Shown here: piece by piece, positions 34,301 to 49,300 of the stretch
Layout: each line of letters starts with the position of its first letter
How positions within the stretch are numbered: position 1 is the first letter of the stretch
Assembly (NCBI GenBank): GCA_032718565.1
Contig: JAVGVS010000290.1
Location: forward strand, 97,942 to 161,941
Source: Distichodus sexfasciatus
Lineage: Eukaryota > Chordata > Actinopteri > Characiformes > Distichodontidae
Length of the DNA stretch: 64,000 nucleotides
Direction: 5' to 3'
Notes under the pieces: generated by a model
Seen by the model: only the letters and a program-made list of their open reading frames with translations
Database searches by the model: none
What the model was told of the DNA's origin: nothing
Made by a program: the position numbers and the translations under genes

Positions 34301-37300
34301 CGATTCAAAACGTCCATTATTTTTTATTTTCCATCAGTCTGATAGGAAATACTGCCCTGAGATAATAGTTAAAGTCGCATTACAAAAATATAAACTGTTG
34401 CAAATATAAACTGCAAGCCTTCAACTTAAATTAAACAACTTAAATTAACACTTTACATAAAAGTCGATGAAATAAAACCAAATAACAGCTGCGTACACTC
34501 ACTTTCTTCTTGCTCACACCAAGGATTACTATCTGAGCAGAAACCGGCATTGCGCCATCTATAGGATTGGCAAACTCCTATCCGGAAAAACAATTAAACT
34601 TGCGCCGTTACACAATGGGAAATATGAATCGATTTTGTGTCCTGTACGAATCGATTTTGAATCGGTAGAGATAGAATCGCGATTCTTTTGGGAATCGATT
34701 TCTTTGCACACCCTTAGTAAACACAGAAAGAGGTTAAAAATACATCTGGATAGAACTAGAGATGTAGCCAATCTGATATGTGGATCGGTATCGGTCAGAT
34801 AACCTGCTCAAACGGCTGGACCGGGTATCGGTGGCATTGGGCCGTTCTATGGAGCCGATCTGTGAATGCATGTACACTCAATACGTTATACATGGGAAGT
34901 AGCACTGCGGTAAAGTAGAGCTGAAACGATTGTTCCAGTAACTCGAATAATTCTATTACAAAAATGGTTGAGGTAGTTTTTCTAGAATCGAAGCTTGGTT
35001 TAATTAATTTTACTCGCTAGAGCAGCTCCGCTTGTATTTCACACGGACGCTTAATAGTGACACACAACGTTTTCAGTGGCGTGATCAAGACAAAACCTGA
35101 TCCTTCTGCATGTGAAAGTATTTGTGAGATGTTCCGTCACTAAAACACAAGTAAATGCATAAAAACGCATAAATGACATTTTTCGCGATGTAAACACGTG
35201 CTGCGTTAATGACCGTGCACATGAGCGCCGTTACTCGCTAAAACGCTCCAGTTCGGTCAAAACGTCCCCTTTAGTACAGACACAAACCATATTTTAGCTG
35301 ATAAATAACCACAACAACCAGCGTTCTACTCACAATTCTGCACCCAACGCATCATTGTGATGCAGCTCTGGGGCGCACCCAGAGGACTGTGGGAAATGTA
35401 GTTCTCTGCAAAAGCAGCTCATTTTATAGGCCAAACTGGTTCAAAATGACAAACTTAAGTATTTCATTTTCATTTGATCAAATGTTTTTTCAATTTTACA
35501 ATGTTATAGTGTAATCAGTAACAACGAAGAAATATTTATGTCTAAATGAACAGTTTTTGAGAACAAACAATTTAGCATATACATGTGTAATTATTTCATT
35601 GTTTTAGTAGGAAAACAGGATTTAAATCAAGCATTTCCTCAAGCATAACAGTAATCTCAGTCATGTATTCAGACATTTTAAAGCATTATTTTATGTTTAA
35701 AATAAGACTGTGACTGTATCGGATTTGTATCGGTATCGGCAGATATCTAAATTTACAGTATCGGTATTGGTATCGGACATAAAAAAGTGGTATCGGCCCA
35801 TCTCTAGATAGAACAAGAGCATGACTTACTGGCAGAAAAGAGAATCTAGCCCAAAATTGGAAATTGGTAACTAATAAGTGAAATTGCCATGTTTAACTAC
35901 AGAAAATGAATATTCTGGCTCAGTTGATTCTATATAATTATGAACTATATATAACTACCGTTAGAGGGACTGTGAGAATGTGTAAATGTTACTTGTATGT
36001 GTACATTGATTCAGTGATCATCAAGCCCATAGCATTTGTCCAAAATTAAAACATTGATCAGACAAGGTGTATATTGTAATGTCCCTTTATATTGAACGGG
36101 AGGTATTCATTAGTCTGCATTGGTAGTGGCGGTACTGTGAAGTTTTTACCAGCTTGACCTAGCATACAGTCATCCTGTGACCATCTCACGCAAACCCTAT
36201 CAGATCTTTTTTTTTTCTTCTTCACAGGGAGAAAATAAACAATCAAGGTCATTCGTTTTATCTGGGATCTCAAAGAGGCAGGCGATTGCGCAGAGTGGTG
36301 AAACCGTACGGATAAGATTTTCTGGGTCAGCCACTATTCCTGGAACAGGAGACAACCACTCATTTGTTACAGTCTCGCCAAGCCGTGTGCAGGTCAGTAG
36401 GATGTCAGATGACCCTACTTTTATTGTCGATTTGATTGGATTCCTGGGAGTTATACTGTTTGTCCAAAAGTGCTGGTGGATAGACAACATTTTGGGCAGC
36501 ATCCATGGAGGAACAAGACGCTCAAGCAACGGTGATGCATCGTCCTGAAAATTATGGATGGTATTTAGCAGACGTTTCCAGTAGATTTGGGAAGGTGTGA
36601 CAAGTAGATTCTCGTGGAAGCTTTTCAATATCTGACCTTACCTTAGTTACAGAACGAACTGGGTGATGGTGGTCTAGTCGCAGGCAGTTTCGCCTCTGGA
36701 TGAACAGGTCATGGGTTCTAATTCTATCTCAAGCACTAATACCATTGGGGCCCTGAGCATGACCAAAGGCCATTGGACGCCTCAGCAAGGCCCCCCCCGC
36801 CCCTCCCGAGAAGAGTGTCTTCTAAATGCTGTCTGTGTTCACCTGTGCTTGAGTCTGGATCTAAAATCGTTTCTTCTGCACACACTCACAGTGACAGTAT
36901 ATACACACTTCAGATGCACGGTATGTGCTCAGCTTTGCATCACCTACAGCAGGATGGGGTCCCCTTCTGAGTCGTGGTTTCTTTGCTTAGTTTTTGCCAC
37001 TGTCACTGTAATCGTGCTTGTTAGGGACACAGACCTGGCAATATGTGACTCTGCACGGTAAAACCAGTCGCTTGTCGCAAAGTTATGTTTTGAAAGGGCA
37101 TAAATCAAGCTTCAAAACGATACCTATATCGAATGAATCGGACGACATATGACTGAGGTATCAACATTCAAAGGAGTCGGGTTTCTCCCGACAAAGAAAC
37201 CCGACTCATTTGAATGTTGATATCTCAGTCATATGTCGTCCAATTCATTCGATATAGGTATCGTTTTGAAGCTTGATTTATGCCCTTTCATGAGAACATA

Positions 37301-40300
37301 ATAACTCAATTTTGAAAATTTGCGACAAGTGACTGGTTTTGCCATGCAGAGTCACAAATGCCAGGTCTTTGAAACATTTTATGCAAGTGTCTGACAGCAC
37401 ATTGACAGTGTATCAAATGTAACAGCATGTAACAGCGCAGTTTGCATTTTCAGCCGAACTGAAGGGTAAATGTGTCATTGTAACAATACATTTTTAAATT
37501 CTGAACCTAGCAATCAAACAACAGGTCTTGAAACGCCCTTAGACAACCCGCCCGTAAGCTGCTGTATGCGTACTGCTCTGCTGCTGTAGCACCACATCTA
37601 ACTGGAACGGGATTAGAGCACAAAACTTTGTCATTTTTACTTCTGACTGTCTCAAAAATGAAATAATTTTGTGTTTATATAGGTCTTTTCTGACCGCAGC
37701 CTTTCTCTACGCTCATCAGATGTTAGCTAAGGTGGTGAAGGGGCAGGAGACAATGAGCCAGTTATACAAGTAATAGGGATGATTAGTGGGCCAGATTTGA
37801 GCCTTTAATGGACACTTTAACACCACATCAGGGGTCCGGTCTTTTTTTTTTTTCTTCCCAAAGGGGTCACTTTTAAGTCTCTTCAGAAGGGCAGCAGTGC
37901 TGTCTGTGTAGGTTCTCAGTTATCCAGGGCGTGAATGTCTTGAGAGTTTGAATCAAAGGCAGCCAGACTTCTTTTAAGAATCTGAAAGCCTGGGCCCAGG
38001 GGTGAACCTCAGTTAACCCATCGACTCACACCTTGGTCCACACCTTACCTCAGGTGGCGCTGATGACCCATTGGAAAGCAGAGTGAGTCAACAACCACTT
38101 TCATGGTGACGACCCCACTAGAGGTTAAATGTGCATCAGATTTTTAGATCTGGATAAACCTCGGATAAAAGGTGAAACATCATCACAAATTTTATTTTAA
38201 ACTGCCATTCCGAACCTCTGTGTGACGTTATCTTGCACGTAATAGTTATTTTTAAAGTTCTCTTAATACTTAAAAAGAAAGAATTCTATTAATACCTCTC
38301 ATAGTGTGTTGATGTACTGTCCCCTTAAAATATATTACTGCATGTGTCACACAACTGTGTGTTTCCTTCAATTTATTTTAAAATCACAAAGATATGCACT
38401 CTTTTATCAGACAAAAATATCTCGGCTTTAACCGTTAAGCATATTTACAGTGCAATACATTGTCAGTAAACAAAGAGTAGGGATGCACCGATCGATCGGC
38501 CAGCGATCGGAATCGGCCGATTTTTGGCCTGATCGGTGATCGGCCGATCACTCACACAGCCTCACAGACGTGCTGAAATGTCCGTCATTTGGAATTTCTT
38601 TACTTTGAACAAAGAGGATGAAAAATTTGCTATCTGTAGCAAGTGTAAGGTCCAAGTAAACCGTGGAGGAACCAATGCAAAGACATTTAGCACTTCAAAT
38701 TTAATAAGACATTTAAAAACTCGTCACCGCAGCGAACATGCTCGATTCGAAGAAGCCGGCAAAGCGAAAACAGCGGCTAAAACTGAAAACAGTGGAGCAT
38801 GTCCGGAGCGATCTAGAAGCCAGCAGTCTGTCCTCTCTTTCGGTATAAGCAGCGAAAAGAGCAAAGGAATTACACGGAAAATTATGGAATTCGTGACACT
38901 AGATGATCAGCCGTTTTCCATAGTTGAGGATACAGGCTTCAGAAATCTGATAAATCACCTCTGCCCAAAATACACCATTATACCACAGTGCCAAGTAGGC
39001 GTTACTTTTCAGACGTCGAGTTACCGGAGTTGTTACATTTTATTTATTTAAATTTGTAAAGAAAATTTGTTATGAAAATAAAGCTTTATATTAAAGAAAA
39101 TTAGATTTTTGTTTGTATTTGCTGTAGAGCTGCCACTATTATATGTCACTGTTATAAAAGTAACTAGTAAACAGGGAAAGTAACTACCGCGTTACATTAA
39201 AAAAGTTGAAACCCATTTTTTTGTGTCGATGTCGTCGACTACTCGCAACAGCTCTAATTACCTGTTATCTGGGGGGGAAAAAATCGGTATCGGAAAAACC
39301 GGTATCGGCCGATCACACTTACAAAAAAACTGTAATCGGAATCGGCCAAGAAAATCGGCCAGCCCTACCTATAACCATAGCACTTATTACAGGGTAAACA
39401 CTAAACAATGCAAATCTCTTGGACACATACCAGTACTGCCTACTAGACGACTGCATAGCTGCCAGCCAATGGAATGCGTCAGAAAGTGGCATGTGATTTA
39501 TTTTTTTTTTGTGTATTTTATCCACAGTTATAGTAATTTATAGTTTTTAACACTCTCTTATAGTAATTATTAAGCACATTTTCAGGTATTTCTTTATATG
39601 GTTGCAAAGCTTCACTTCAAAGTCGATATCCCACTTATTGGCGCCATAATAAACTATTTTAAAGTTAGCCTAATAAGTTTTGAACCGTAAATACGTAGAA
39701 AAAAAGATGAAAGATATCAAATATATGTACTTAATATATGTACTATATGTATATGTACTCAACATATATGTACTTCAATTCGTAAAAAAAACTGATAAAG
39801 CTGCAAACTGCATGGCCCCCGTAATCACTGCTTGCAGTTATATTTCTAGGTGTGTTTCACCGCCCAAGCCGGAGTGTGAACAGCCCACTTAACATATGTT
39901 CTCATGTATGGTGAATCTATGTTTGTGAATCCTTTTGAGTGGAATCACTGTTATTCACATCAAATCATTGCTAGAATGTCCTTTAGCATAACAAGTGAGG
40001 TGTTTCAGCAACCAAAAATCTGACATTCAACATTCAACGTTACCCACGAACCAACTTGGTGGCGCTGTAGAACGATTGATGAATCCCACGGAGGCGAATT
40101 ACGTTACATAAATGATCATTTTCTTGGTGAAAAGAATGATTAAGAGTGAGACGGTACCTTGCTCAAAAAGAATCCCGAACTGGAACAAAGGCCAATGTGA
40201 AGGCCAAGAAAACGTGCTGCGAAAAGCAAAGTTAAGCACAAAGCCATGCCGTGTCTTATTATTTTTGTGGAGCTAGATATGTGTTGAACCTATCGTGTGC

Positions 40301-43300
40301 AGGGCTGTTAGTGTACAGCCTGCAGGCTGGATTAGAGGAAAGCCCAAGAGAACAGGATCCACGCTGCAATGATTCACGCCTGGAATAGCTCCAGGCTCAA
40401 TGTGGGAGGCAGGAACTGTGACAGGAGAATGTTTATTTGAATCTCAGACGGGAGCTGTTTGTAGTAGTCTCAGTGTGCCATACGTTCAGCGGGTATTCAG
40501 TGTCAGTCTAGTCTGCCTGCGTCGTAAAGGATTTTCATTTACTCTTTTTACGAGGGTACAGTAGATCTCTGACCAGACTCTGGCTCAGGCGTGTAGTTCA
40601 TGTCTCTTTTCTAGACATATTTTCAGACTGCTGTATTTCACTGTCATCTCTACAGTTTGTTTGGGATATTGACATTTTTAATGGGGTATGGAGTAGGGGT
40701 GCAACGATTATTCGACAAAAATCGACAATAAAAATAGTCGCCGACGAATTTGATTGCCGATAATTGTCGCCAGACGTCTTTTTAAATGGAGTGAAACCTT
40801 TTTTTTTTCTTTTCTACCTGTTCAATACTACCGCTTTCCAATAGAGTGCATCAATACACCACACTCTGGTGAGATTCGCTCTTGTGCAGCAGCATTCAGT
40901 GACAGCTAGAAGAATGGCCCTATGGCGTCACATCAACGCCAAAACTAGAGCGTGCAAGATGGCTTGCTGCAAAAATTTCACGGGCGAAAATTTCAAAGTC
41001 GCAAGTGCAAATGTGAAACTCGAGAGCACAAAATTAAGAATCGATTGTGCGTTTGTGATAATATTGTGCGCAAACTGTATTTTTCCTCTCTCTAATGTCT
41101 TTTTCCTCTCAATGTGTTAAATGTCCTCGCGCACAAAGTAGATTACAGACGAGCGGCTTTTTTTGCTCGAGTGAGATTTCTACGCGCGTGGTTTGAAAGG
41201 GGTGGGTTTGGGCAGTCTGGGGGCGGGGTATAGGCAGTTTCTGGCTGCGAATCCTATTGGCCGATGGCTCCTGTTTTTGTGATTCGCTAAAGAAAGTTCC
41301 TACAGAAAAACCAAAGACGTCGGAGGAAGAGGAACCGCGACAGGTCGGTTAAACGTTATAGTTTATCGACCTTATAATTAGAATTTAATAGTTAGGTCTT
41401 ATACGTTTAATAAGCACGCAAAATGGTAAAGTAACCAACGCCTTTGTCACTCGCTCATAAGTGTTATAATGGTATGTTACCATTTTCTCAGTACCATCAC
41501 AAAACCAGGAGCCATTGTAAGGCTAGATAAGGCAAAGAAGAAACTTATTTATTAAAATATGCTTTTGAGTGAACTATCTTTCTTGTCTTTATTATTTACC
41601 ACAAAATTTAAATAACCTCATACTAAATGTAAAAGCCAGTAGCTAAATCGGAGCCATTTTATAATTATGAAATTTATAATCCGATTAGTCGACTAATCGT
41701 TTTAATAGTCGATGACTAGTCGACTCTCAAAATAGTTGTTAGTTGCAGCCCTAGTATATAGTAGGGATGCACCGATCCAAGTTTTTCAGTTCCAATACCG
41801 ATGCGGATACTTGGGCTTTAGGTATTGGCCGATCCCGAATACCGATCCGATACCAGTTTTTTTTTAAAACCTTTACAGTCCTAAGAGAATTTGGAGCGTT
41901 TGTCTATACCTTTGTTAGTTAGCCATACACGCCTTATGCTGTTGTGTTAAGGACATAAGGACAGTGTCTGTTTTATTGGATGAAGAGATATTTTATGGCT
42001 TAGTACTACGAAGAAAAATAAGGTTAGTGCAGGTGGACACACTTCTTTATCCATTTGGAATCCACCTGGATATAGAATAAATTTATTTTATAACAAATAA
42101 TACATCTTTCTATATTTATTTTTTACTCTCTAACACTATAGAATGTAAAAAAAGTTTTTCTGAATAATTTACTAATTTTAGCCTACATCTCATTTCGGAC
42201 TCATGTTTGACATGATGGCGTTCCACGCGAAAGTCGTTTGCCGAGTCGAGCTAGAGCTGGTGTTGTTAAAGAAAATAAAAGAATATAATTTGTTTATACA
42301 TATAGTTCTGCTCATTGTCATTTCTATATGTAGGAATTAGCGTGAATGTCGAGCGAACTGAGCGTGCACGCATATGCAATTGTAGAAAACCTACAATTTA
42401 CAGATCGGCTCCACAGATCGACCCAATGCCACCGATATCCGGGCCGATATCCGATCCACGTATCAGATCGGTGCATCCCCAGTTTTGAGGTTTAAGACGT
42501 TTGAATCTAACCAAGTCATCCTACTGTGCCAGAGTCTTGTGTGTGAAATATCTGGTAATTAATAAGAGTAGGAACCCAAGCGCTTTGCTTTCAAAACAAA
42601 CGATCTTCTGTTCGTTCTGTTTGTAATGGGACGTAGTTAATTTTTTAATGAAAATGGCACTCTATACCAGTGGTGGGCAATACCGGGCCTGGAGGGCCGG
42701 TGTCCTGGAGGTTTTTCATCATACTTGACTTTAGGACATTCACACCTGGTCTTGGGTGGATAATCACCAGAAGATACTCATCAGGTAGGGTGGAAAACCT
42801 GCAGGACACCGGCCCTCCAGGACCGGAATTGCCCAGCTCTACTCTATACTCTATACTGAGCAGCCACAAAAGTCATAGTGAATAGGATTTATTATCTCAT
42901 TACAGTGACCACCGTCTTTTCCTGAAGGTAATGTGACGGACGCGGGCAAAATGTGGTGTGGCTATGATAAGGGCATCTCCAAAATAGCAGATCTGGTAGG
43001 GTGGACTGTGCAGTGGTCAGTATCAACCATAATTTGCTCAGGAAAAGTTACATTGTCACGGACAACCAAGTCTTAGAGCCCAAATGGTTTGATCCCCCAC
43101 AAGAGCTACTGTAGAACAACTAGGTGAAAACTGCTGGATGTGACAGAATGGTGACGACGACAACAGTGCATTGAAGCTTGTTGCATATGGAATCGTAACT
43201 GCTGATTGGTCGGAGTGCCCTTTCTTGCCCCTGCCCACCAACAAAACGACTTGCAGTGGGAAGGTGAGCATCAAAACTGGGCCTTGCAGCTCTGGCAGAA

Positions 43301-46300
43301 GGTGACCCGGTTCAATAAATCACTTTCTGTTTAGTCTTTCCAGGGAGCTGGGTGTGTGTGTGGTGGTGTTTTTACATCTGAAAGAGATGGCAGCAGGATA
43401 CACTCCAGGTAGAAATCTAGACGGTGGACGTAGTGTGATGCTCGGTACATACTGATTTATGTGGTGGTGGTGGTGTGCGTCCCGCCGTGAGACTGATCCA
43501 TTCTGATGTATTTATGATGCACTTCGAGCAGCAACAAGTCAATACAGCCCATATTAAATGTGAGATGATATTAAGGAACACAATAAGACGTGACATGATC
43601 GGATTCAGAAAGACGCTGCGTTTATTGTGAACCAGCCTGCATTGCAATTCACTTGTGATTATACAACGTTTTATATATTAAGGCCTCGTCCACACGGACG
43701 TTCGAAATGAACGCCCTCTGAACGCCATACGCGTTTTTGCTGCGTTTTGTAGCTGCGTTCAATTGGCGTTTCACTGGCGTTCGCAATAGCGCCGTTTTCC
43801 TCACGTTCGTCGGGACTTTGACGCCGAATGCCGGTGCTGAACGCCCGTGTGGACGCTTTGATTTGCTCCAATGAGCAGAAAAACGGTCGGCGCTCACCTC
43901 ACCTGCCCACGAACGCCAGAAAAAACGCCTGGTTCAGACGTCCGTGTGAACGAGGCCTTAAGGTCAAAGTAAACATCATCATTGCACCTGTAATATTCGT
44001 TATACAGTGATTCAAGACTACAGTGGTACCTTGACTTAGGAGTGTCCCAACTAACGAGTTTTTCGAGATACGAGCCGTCTCTCGGCCATTTTTTTTGCTT
44101 TGAGTTGAGAGCTAAAATCCGGCTAACGAGCCAGCCGGGCGTGTGACGGCACTATTTAATGACACTTGCCTAACTCATTTCAGAAACATGCTGAAAGGGA
44201 GGATGAAACACAGCACATTGAACAGGTTTTCATCAAAAACCCCTGCAGATGAAAAGGAGGAAAGCGTGGCGAAACGGGCAAAAATCAGCCAATAAGATTC
44301 AGTTATTCAGTTCAGGCTTTCTCCTCCACCTTCGTCAGCATCGTCAAGTCGTCTTGACATACGAGTAATTTGAGCTACGGAACGAATTAAACTTGTAAGT
44401 CAAGGCACCTCTGTATTTGGCTTCAGTTTGGGTGCAAAGAGACACGACGCAAATGTATAAATTGACTAAAAATATAAGAATTATTATTTTTGTACAACGC
44501 GTTTTACGTGTATTTCACTGGTAACATTGACACCAATGTAGAATAACTAAAATAAACATCACATTTTCATCAAACCTCAAACATAAAGTGACATTTGTTA
44601 GTCATATTTTAGCCAGACTCCACATGCATAACAATTTTACTGATTTGCCGTAATCAACGTCCACATTTTCAGGTTGAAGCCCACTGTGCTGTGCTCTAAT
44701 TATATCATCAGCTAAACACCTTTTTCGGTGGCACAGTAGTGGCTGTGATAACTGCCGAGATCATAAGAGTCCTCCAACCTGTGCTGCCAAGTTTCATCTC
44801 TAGTTGTCTTATTCCTATGGACGTCTTATCTTCTAAATAGGAAAAAGTGCCCAACGATCTGGGCAACCGAGGAGGTTTTGCTTCATAAGAAGGACATATT
44901 CTGTGAAACCAAAGTTGGAGAGGGAACCATCATTTAGACCCTTTTTAGTCAGTTCACAAAGATTGTACTTACGTTTGGCATCACACTTACCTACAAATGT
45001 ACCATTTTCGGGGGGTGAGTACCTAATAGCGTACTTGCTACGTGGTCTCCTAAGTTACTCCTAGGAGCGTCTGGTAAATGCTGTAAATGTTAATCTTTGT
45101 CCTGGGGATGCTCCAAATCCTTTTAAAGCTTGTTTTTTTAGCTTGCTGTTCTGGAAGGATGCTACATGACACAATAAATTAATCAAGGAGAAAGTTGCCT
45201 GAGCAGAGGTACATCTGCATGTGAAATTCTACTAGAGAGGTTAAGCTAACCCCTCAGTATTTGCGTGGGTTGAGTGTGATTATGAATTGAGATTAACTCC
45301 TCAATCTCTCTTTTGGAAGGTATGGGATGGTGCAAGCAGTGGACATTGCCTCCGGACTTACTCTGTCCACTCGGAAGCTGTTCGAGATGCGTGTTGGCTG
45401 CCATGCGGACGACGCCTCTTATCTGGGTCCTTTGACAACACTGCCACTGTGACGGATGTGGAGACTGGTGTGTAATCTCTCTGTCCTTCTAACACTCCAT
45501 TATTAGGCCTCATTCACCAGTATTTTCTTTTTTTCTCTTACATTTGTTCTTTGGAAAGTTAAGACTTTGTTTGTTTTTTTTTGTTTTATTTTCTTTTCCC
45601 TTCTTCCCTTGTCCTGTCCCGTAGCATATGGTCTGGTTGCCTTGTGTGGTCGGGGCAGATTTGTTCCGCAATGGAGGAGTGTAGAAATGTCCTCATATTG
45701 CACATTGTAGATTTATTCCGACAGACAAAGCACATTAAGAATGGACGGGAAAGTGAAAAACATGTAAGAGAAAAACAACACAACAACAACCAGGACAACA
45801 ACCACCACAATGTCAAAAACAAAGCAAATAGAAAACAAAAACAACCAACCAACTAAATAAACAAAAAGAAAAACAAACAAAAAAACAGACAAAAATGATA
45901 TAATACATTAAACAAAAAGATGAATAAATAAAAAAATGAATGAATACCTCATAACACGCACCCATATACACTACCAGTCAAAGGTTTGGACACACCTTCC
46001 CAGTCAATGTTTTATTCTTTATTATCATGTCTATTTACATTGTAGATTTCACTGAAGGCACTATGAATGAACACATATGGAATTATGTTGTAAACAAAAA
46101 ATGTGAAATAACCCAAAACATGTTTTATATCTTAGATTCTTGAAAATAACCACCCTTTTTGCTTTTGATCACTGCTTTTGTACACTCTCTGCATTCTCGA
46201 TGAGCTTCATGAGGTCGCCACCTGAAATGGTTTTCCAACAGTCTTGAAGGAGTTCCCAGAGATGCTGAGCACTTGTTGGCCCTTTTGCTTTCACTCTGCG

Positions 46301-49300
46301 GTCCATCTCATCCCAAACCATCTCGATTGGGTTTGGTCAGGTGACTGTGGAGGCCAGGCCATGGCGAGCACTGTCACTTCTGGCTGCAGTAGTCTTTACA
46401 CAGTCTATTCATAGTTTTGATGTTTTAGTGAGAATCTACAATGTAAATAGTAATGAAAATAAAGAAGAAACATTGAATGGGAAGGTGTGTCCAAACTTTT
46501 GACTGGTAGTGTATATACACAATAATAATAATAACCATAATAATAATAATAATAATGATAATAATAATAATAACTGCTAAACATACTCATTAAACATAAG
46601 TTAAGACATTTAAATAGTATAGAATTGTAGAAAACCCTAAATGCTAATGTGTTGCACAAACAGCTACATGATAAAATCTTTGAGCATTTGTAGACAGTGT
46701 TTCTTACCTAAGAAAAAACATCTCAGATAAATAAACATTGGTCATAAAGCATGTCAGCATATTTGTGAAAACGGTGAAAGTGGGTTTTAAGAATTTAAAT
46801 TTCTTCTTAAGAACAGTTGGTAAATGAGGCCTATTGTTTTTTTTTTGATGAAATATTTGAAGCAGGGTTATTTTTAGCTAATAATTATTTAAAGTATGTT
46901 GGAGGTTTTGAGGTACAGCATATTAAGTATTTTAGTGCTTTTGTGTTATATAAGAAAATGATTAGACCATTAACTGTGTGTCTTGGTCAGTTGTCTAAAA
47001 TAGCCTGTCCATTCTCAATTGCTCGGGCAGACTGTTAAACGTCCTCTCAGTTTGGGAAATGATTGTTGGAAATATATTGTAAGAATTTAGAAAGATCATT
47101 TGTCATTGTGAACACACACCACAGCACACAGTGCAATTATTGTTTAAATGTGACTCCTGCATTTAACTCCATCCGTGAGGGAGCAGTGGGCAGTTAACGA
47201 GGGAGCAGTGGGGACGGTACCTTGCTCATGAGTACCTCAGTGGTAACTTTACTGGCCCTGATTCAAACCTGCGACCTTCTGATCACGTGGGGAAAACACC
47301 TCACCGTTACGCCACTAACTGCCCCTGTATCACTGTTTGGTGCGTGATCTCTCATTCCCATGCCACTTTCTTTTTAAATGTTAATCTTTTTACATTTTCT
47401 GTACATATAAAATGCAGTTTTGCAAACACATCATTATTAGTTAATAGGTCAAAATAGCTACTGGCTGTTGACTTCTGCAGAGCCAAGGCGGCTTGCTGCT
47501 CAAATGATCAGTGTTACAGGACACATGCCCATACAGCAACATTGCGTCCTAAGTTTATTTGGTCATGCGAATGTTCAAAACAAGTTTTTAAAAAAGGTTC
47601 CAGATAACATTAGAGATGGCACCGATCCGATATGTGATTCTATCGTCCGATAACGCTCAAACGGCTGGATCGGGTATCGTGGCATTGGGCCGTCGGCGAG
47701 CCGAATTTGTAAATGCTCACGCCAATTCGCTATGCATGGAAGCGGCACTGCGTAAAGTAGAGCTGAAACGCATTGTTCCAATAACTCAGATAATTCTGTT
47801 CCAAAATGGTCGGCGCAGTTTTTTCTAGAATCAAGCTATTTAATCTATTTTACTCTCGCTAGAGCAGGTCCGGTATTTCACATAGAAGCTAATTAATGAC
47901 GCACAACGTTTACAGAGGTGCGATCAGCAAAAGACCTGATTCCTTTGTATGTGAAAGTATTTGTGCACAAAAACAGAAGTAATGCATAAAACGCATAAAT
48001 GACATTTTTCACGATGTAAACATCGCTGCTGTGTTAATGACCGCTGGCATGAGCGCCATTACTCGCAAAACGCTCCAGTTCGTCAAAACGTCCCTTTATT
48101 ACAGACACAAACTATATTTTAGCTGATAAATAACCACAACAACCAGCGTTTACCTGACAATTCTGCCGTTTATTTAGATTTTCCCATAGATTTTCCATCA
48201 TGTATTCTGGAACGCGCCTAGCGCTTCATTGTGACGCGACTCCGGGGCGCGCCCAGAGGATTGTAGTCGTAGTTCACTGCAAAAGCAGCCCGGTTTTATA
48301 GGCCAAATTGGTTCAAAATGACAAACTTCAGTATTTAATTTTCAGTTGATCAAATTCTTTTCAATTTTGTAATGTTAGTGTAATCAATAAGAAAGAAGAA
48401 ATATATGTTTAAATGAACAATTTTTGAGAACAAATAATTTAGCATATACATGTGTGTGTATGTAATTATTGCATTGTTTTAGTTAGGAAAATAGTATTTA
48501 AATCAAGCATTTCCTTAAGCATAACAGTAATCTCAGTAATGTATTCAGACATTTTTAAAGCATTATTTTATGTTTAAAAAAAGACTCGGAGAATGTATCG
48601 GATTTATATCGTATATCTAAAATATATTTATATTTATAATTTATATCGCAGATATCTAAATGTACAATATTGGTATCGTATCGGACATTAAAAAAGTGGT
48701 ATCTCTAATAAATACGCGTCTGGCCCAACTTTTGTTGCCTGTCCTGCAAAATAGAGATTTCCGCATATATAAAATGTAGTCATGAACAGAAGTTTACACC
48801 AAGTCATCAAGGGCATACTTGGATCTTTGGTTCCGTTTTTTCACATTGTGGTTGGATGATGGACCATTCTGCTTATATAAAATCTATAAATAAAAACATC
48901 TGCTGGCACAGACCTGACTGGTATAGTTTTCAGTAGGGTTTAGGTCATTCCAAAAGCGTAGTGTTTGCCTGTTTTACTCTGTTTCAGTAACTAAACGGTT
49001 GTGAATCTGGGGCTGTTGCCTTCAAAACTCAATCATGTCCAAACTTCAGTCGTGTAGCCGATGGTTTTTGAGGTTAAGTTGAAAAAATTCTGAGATTGTT
49101 ATTCTTTATTCCTGCATTGTGCATTGCCCCAATTCATCTGGCCACCAAAACAGCCACACAACATGATGCTACCACCACAATGCTGAGCATTTGGCACAGT
49201 TTTCTGAGGGGGTTGGATGCATCATCGCTCACTTAATGCACCTCCTCTCACTGCGACAGTGTTTGTTGTAAAGAAAGCTATATGAATTGAATTGAACTTT

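Noticed and set aside
36200..36628. 142-codon minus-strand frame in WDR25 intron 1
   Set aside because: No recognisable domain, no splice context, and it lies in intronic DNA without a matching gene.
45586..45856. Overlapping frames in both strands
   Set aside because: Low-complexity A/C-rich tract; the repeats, not selection, keep the frames open.
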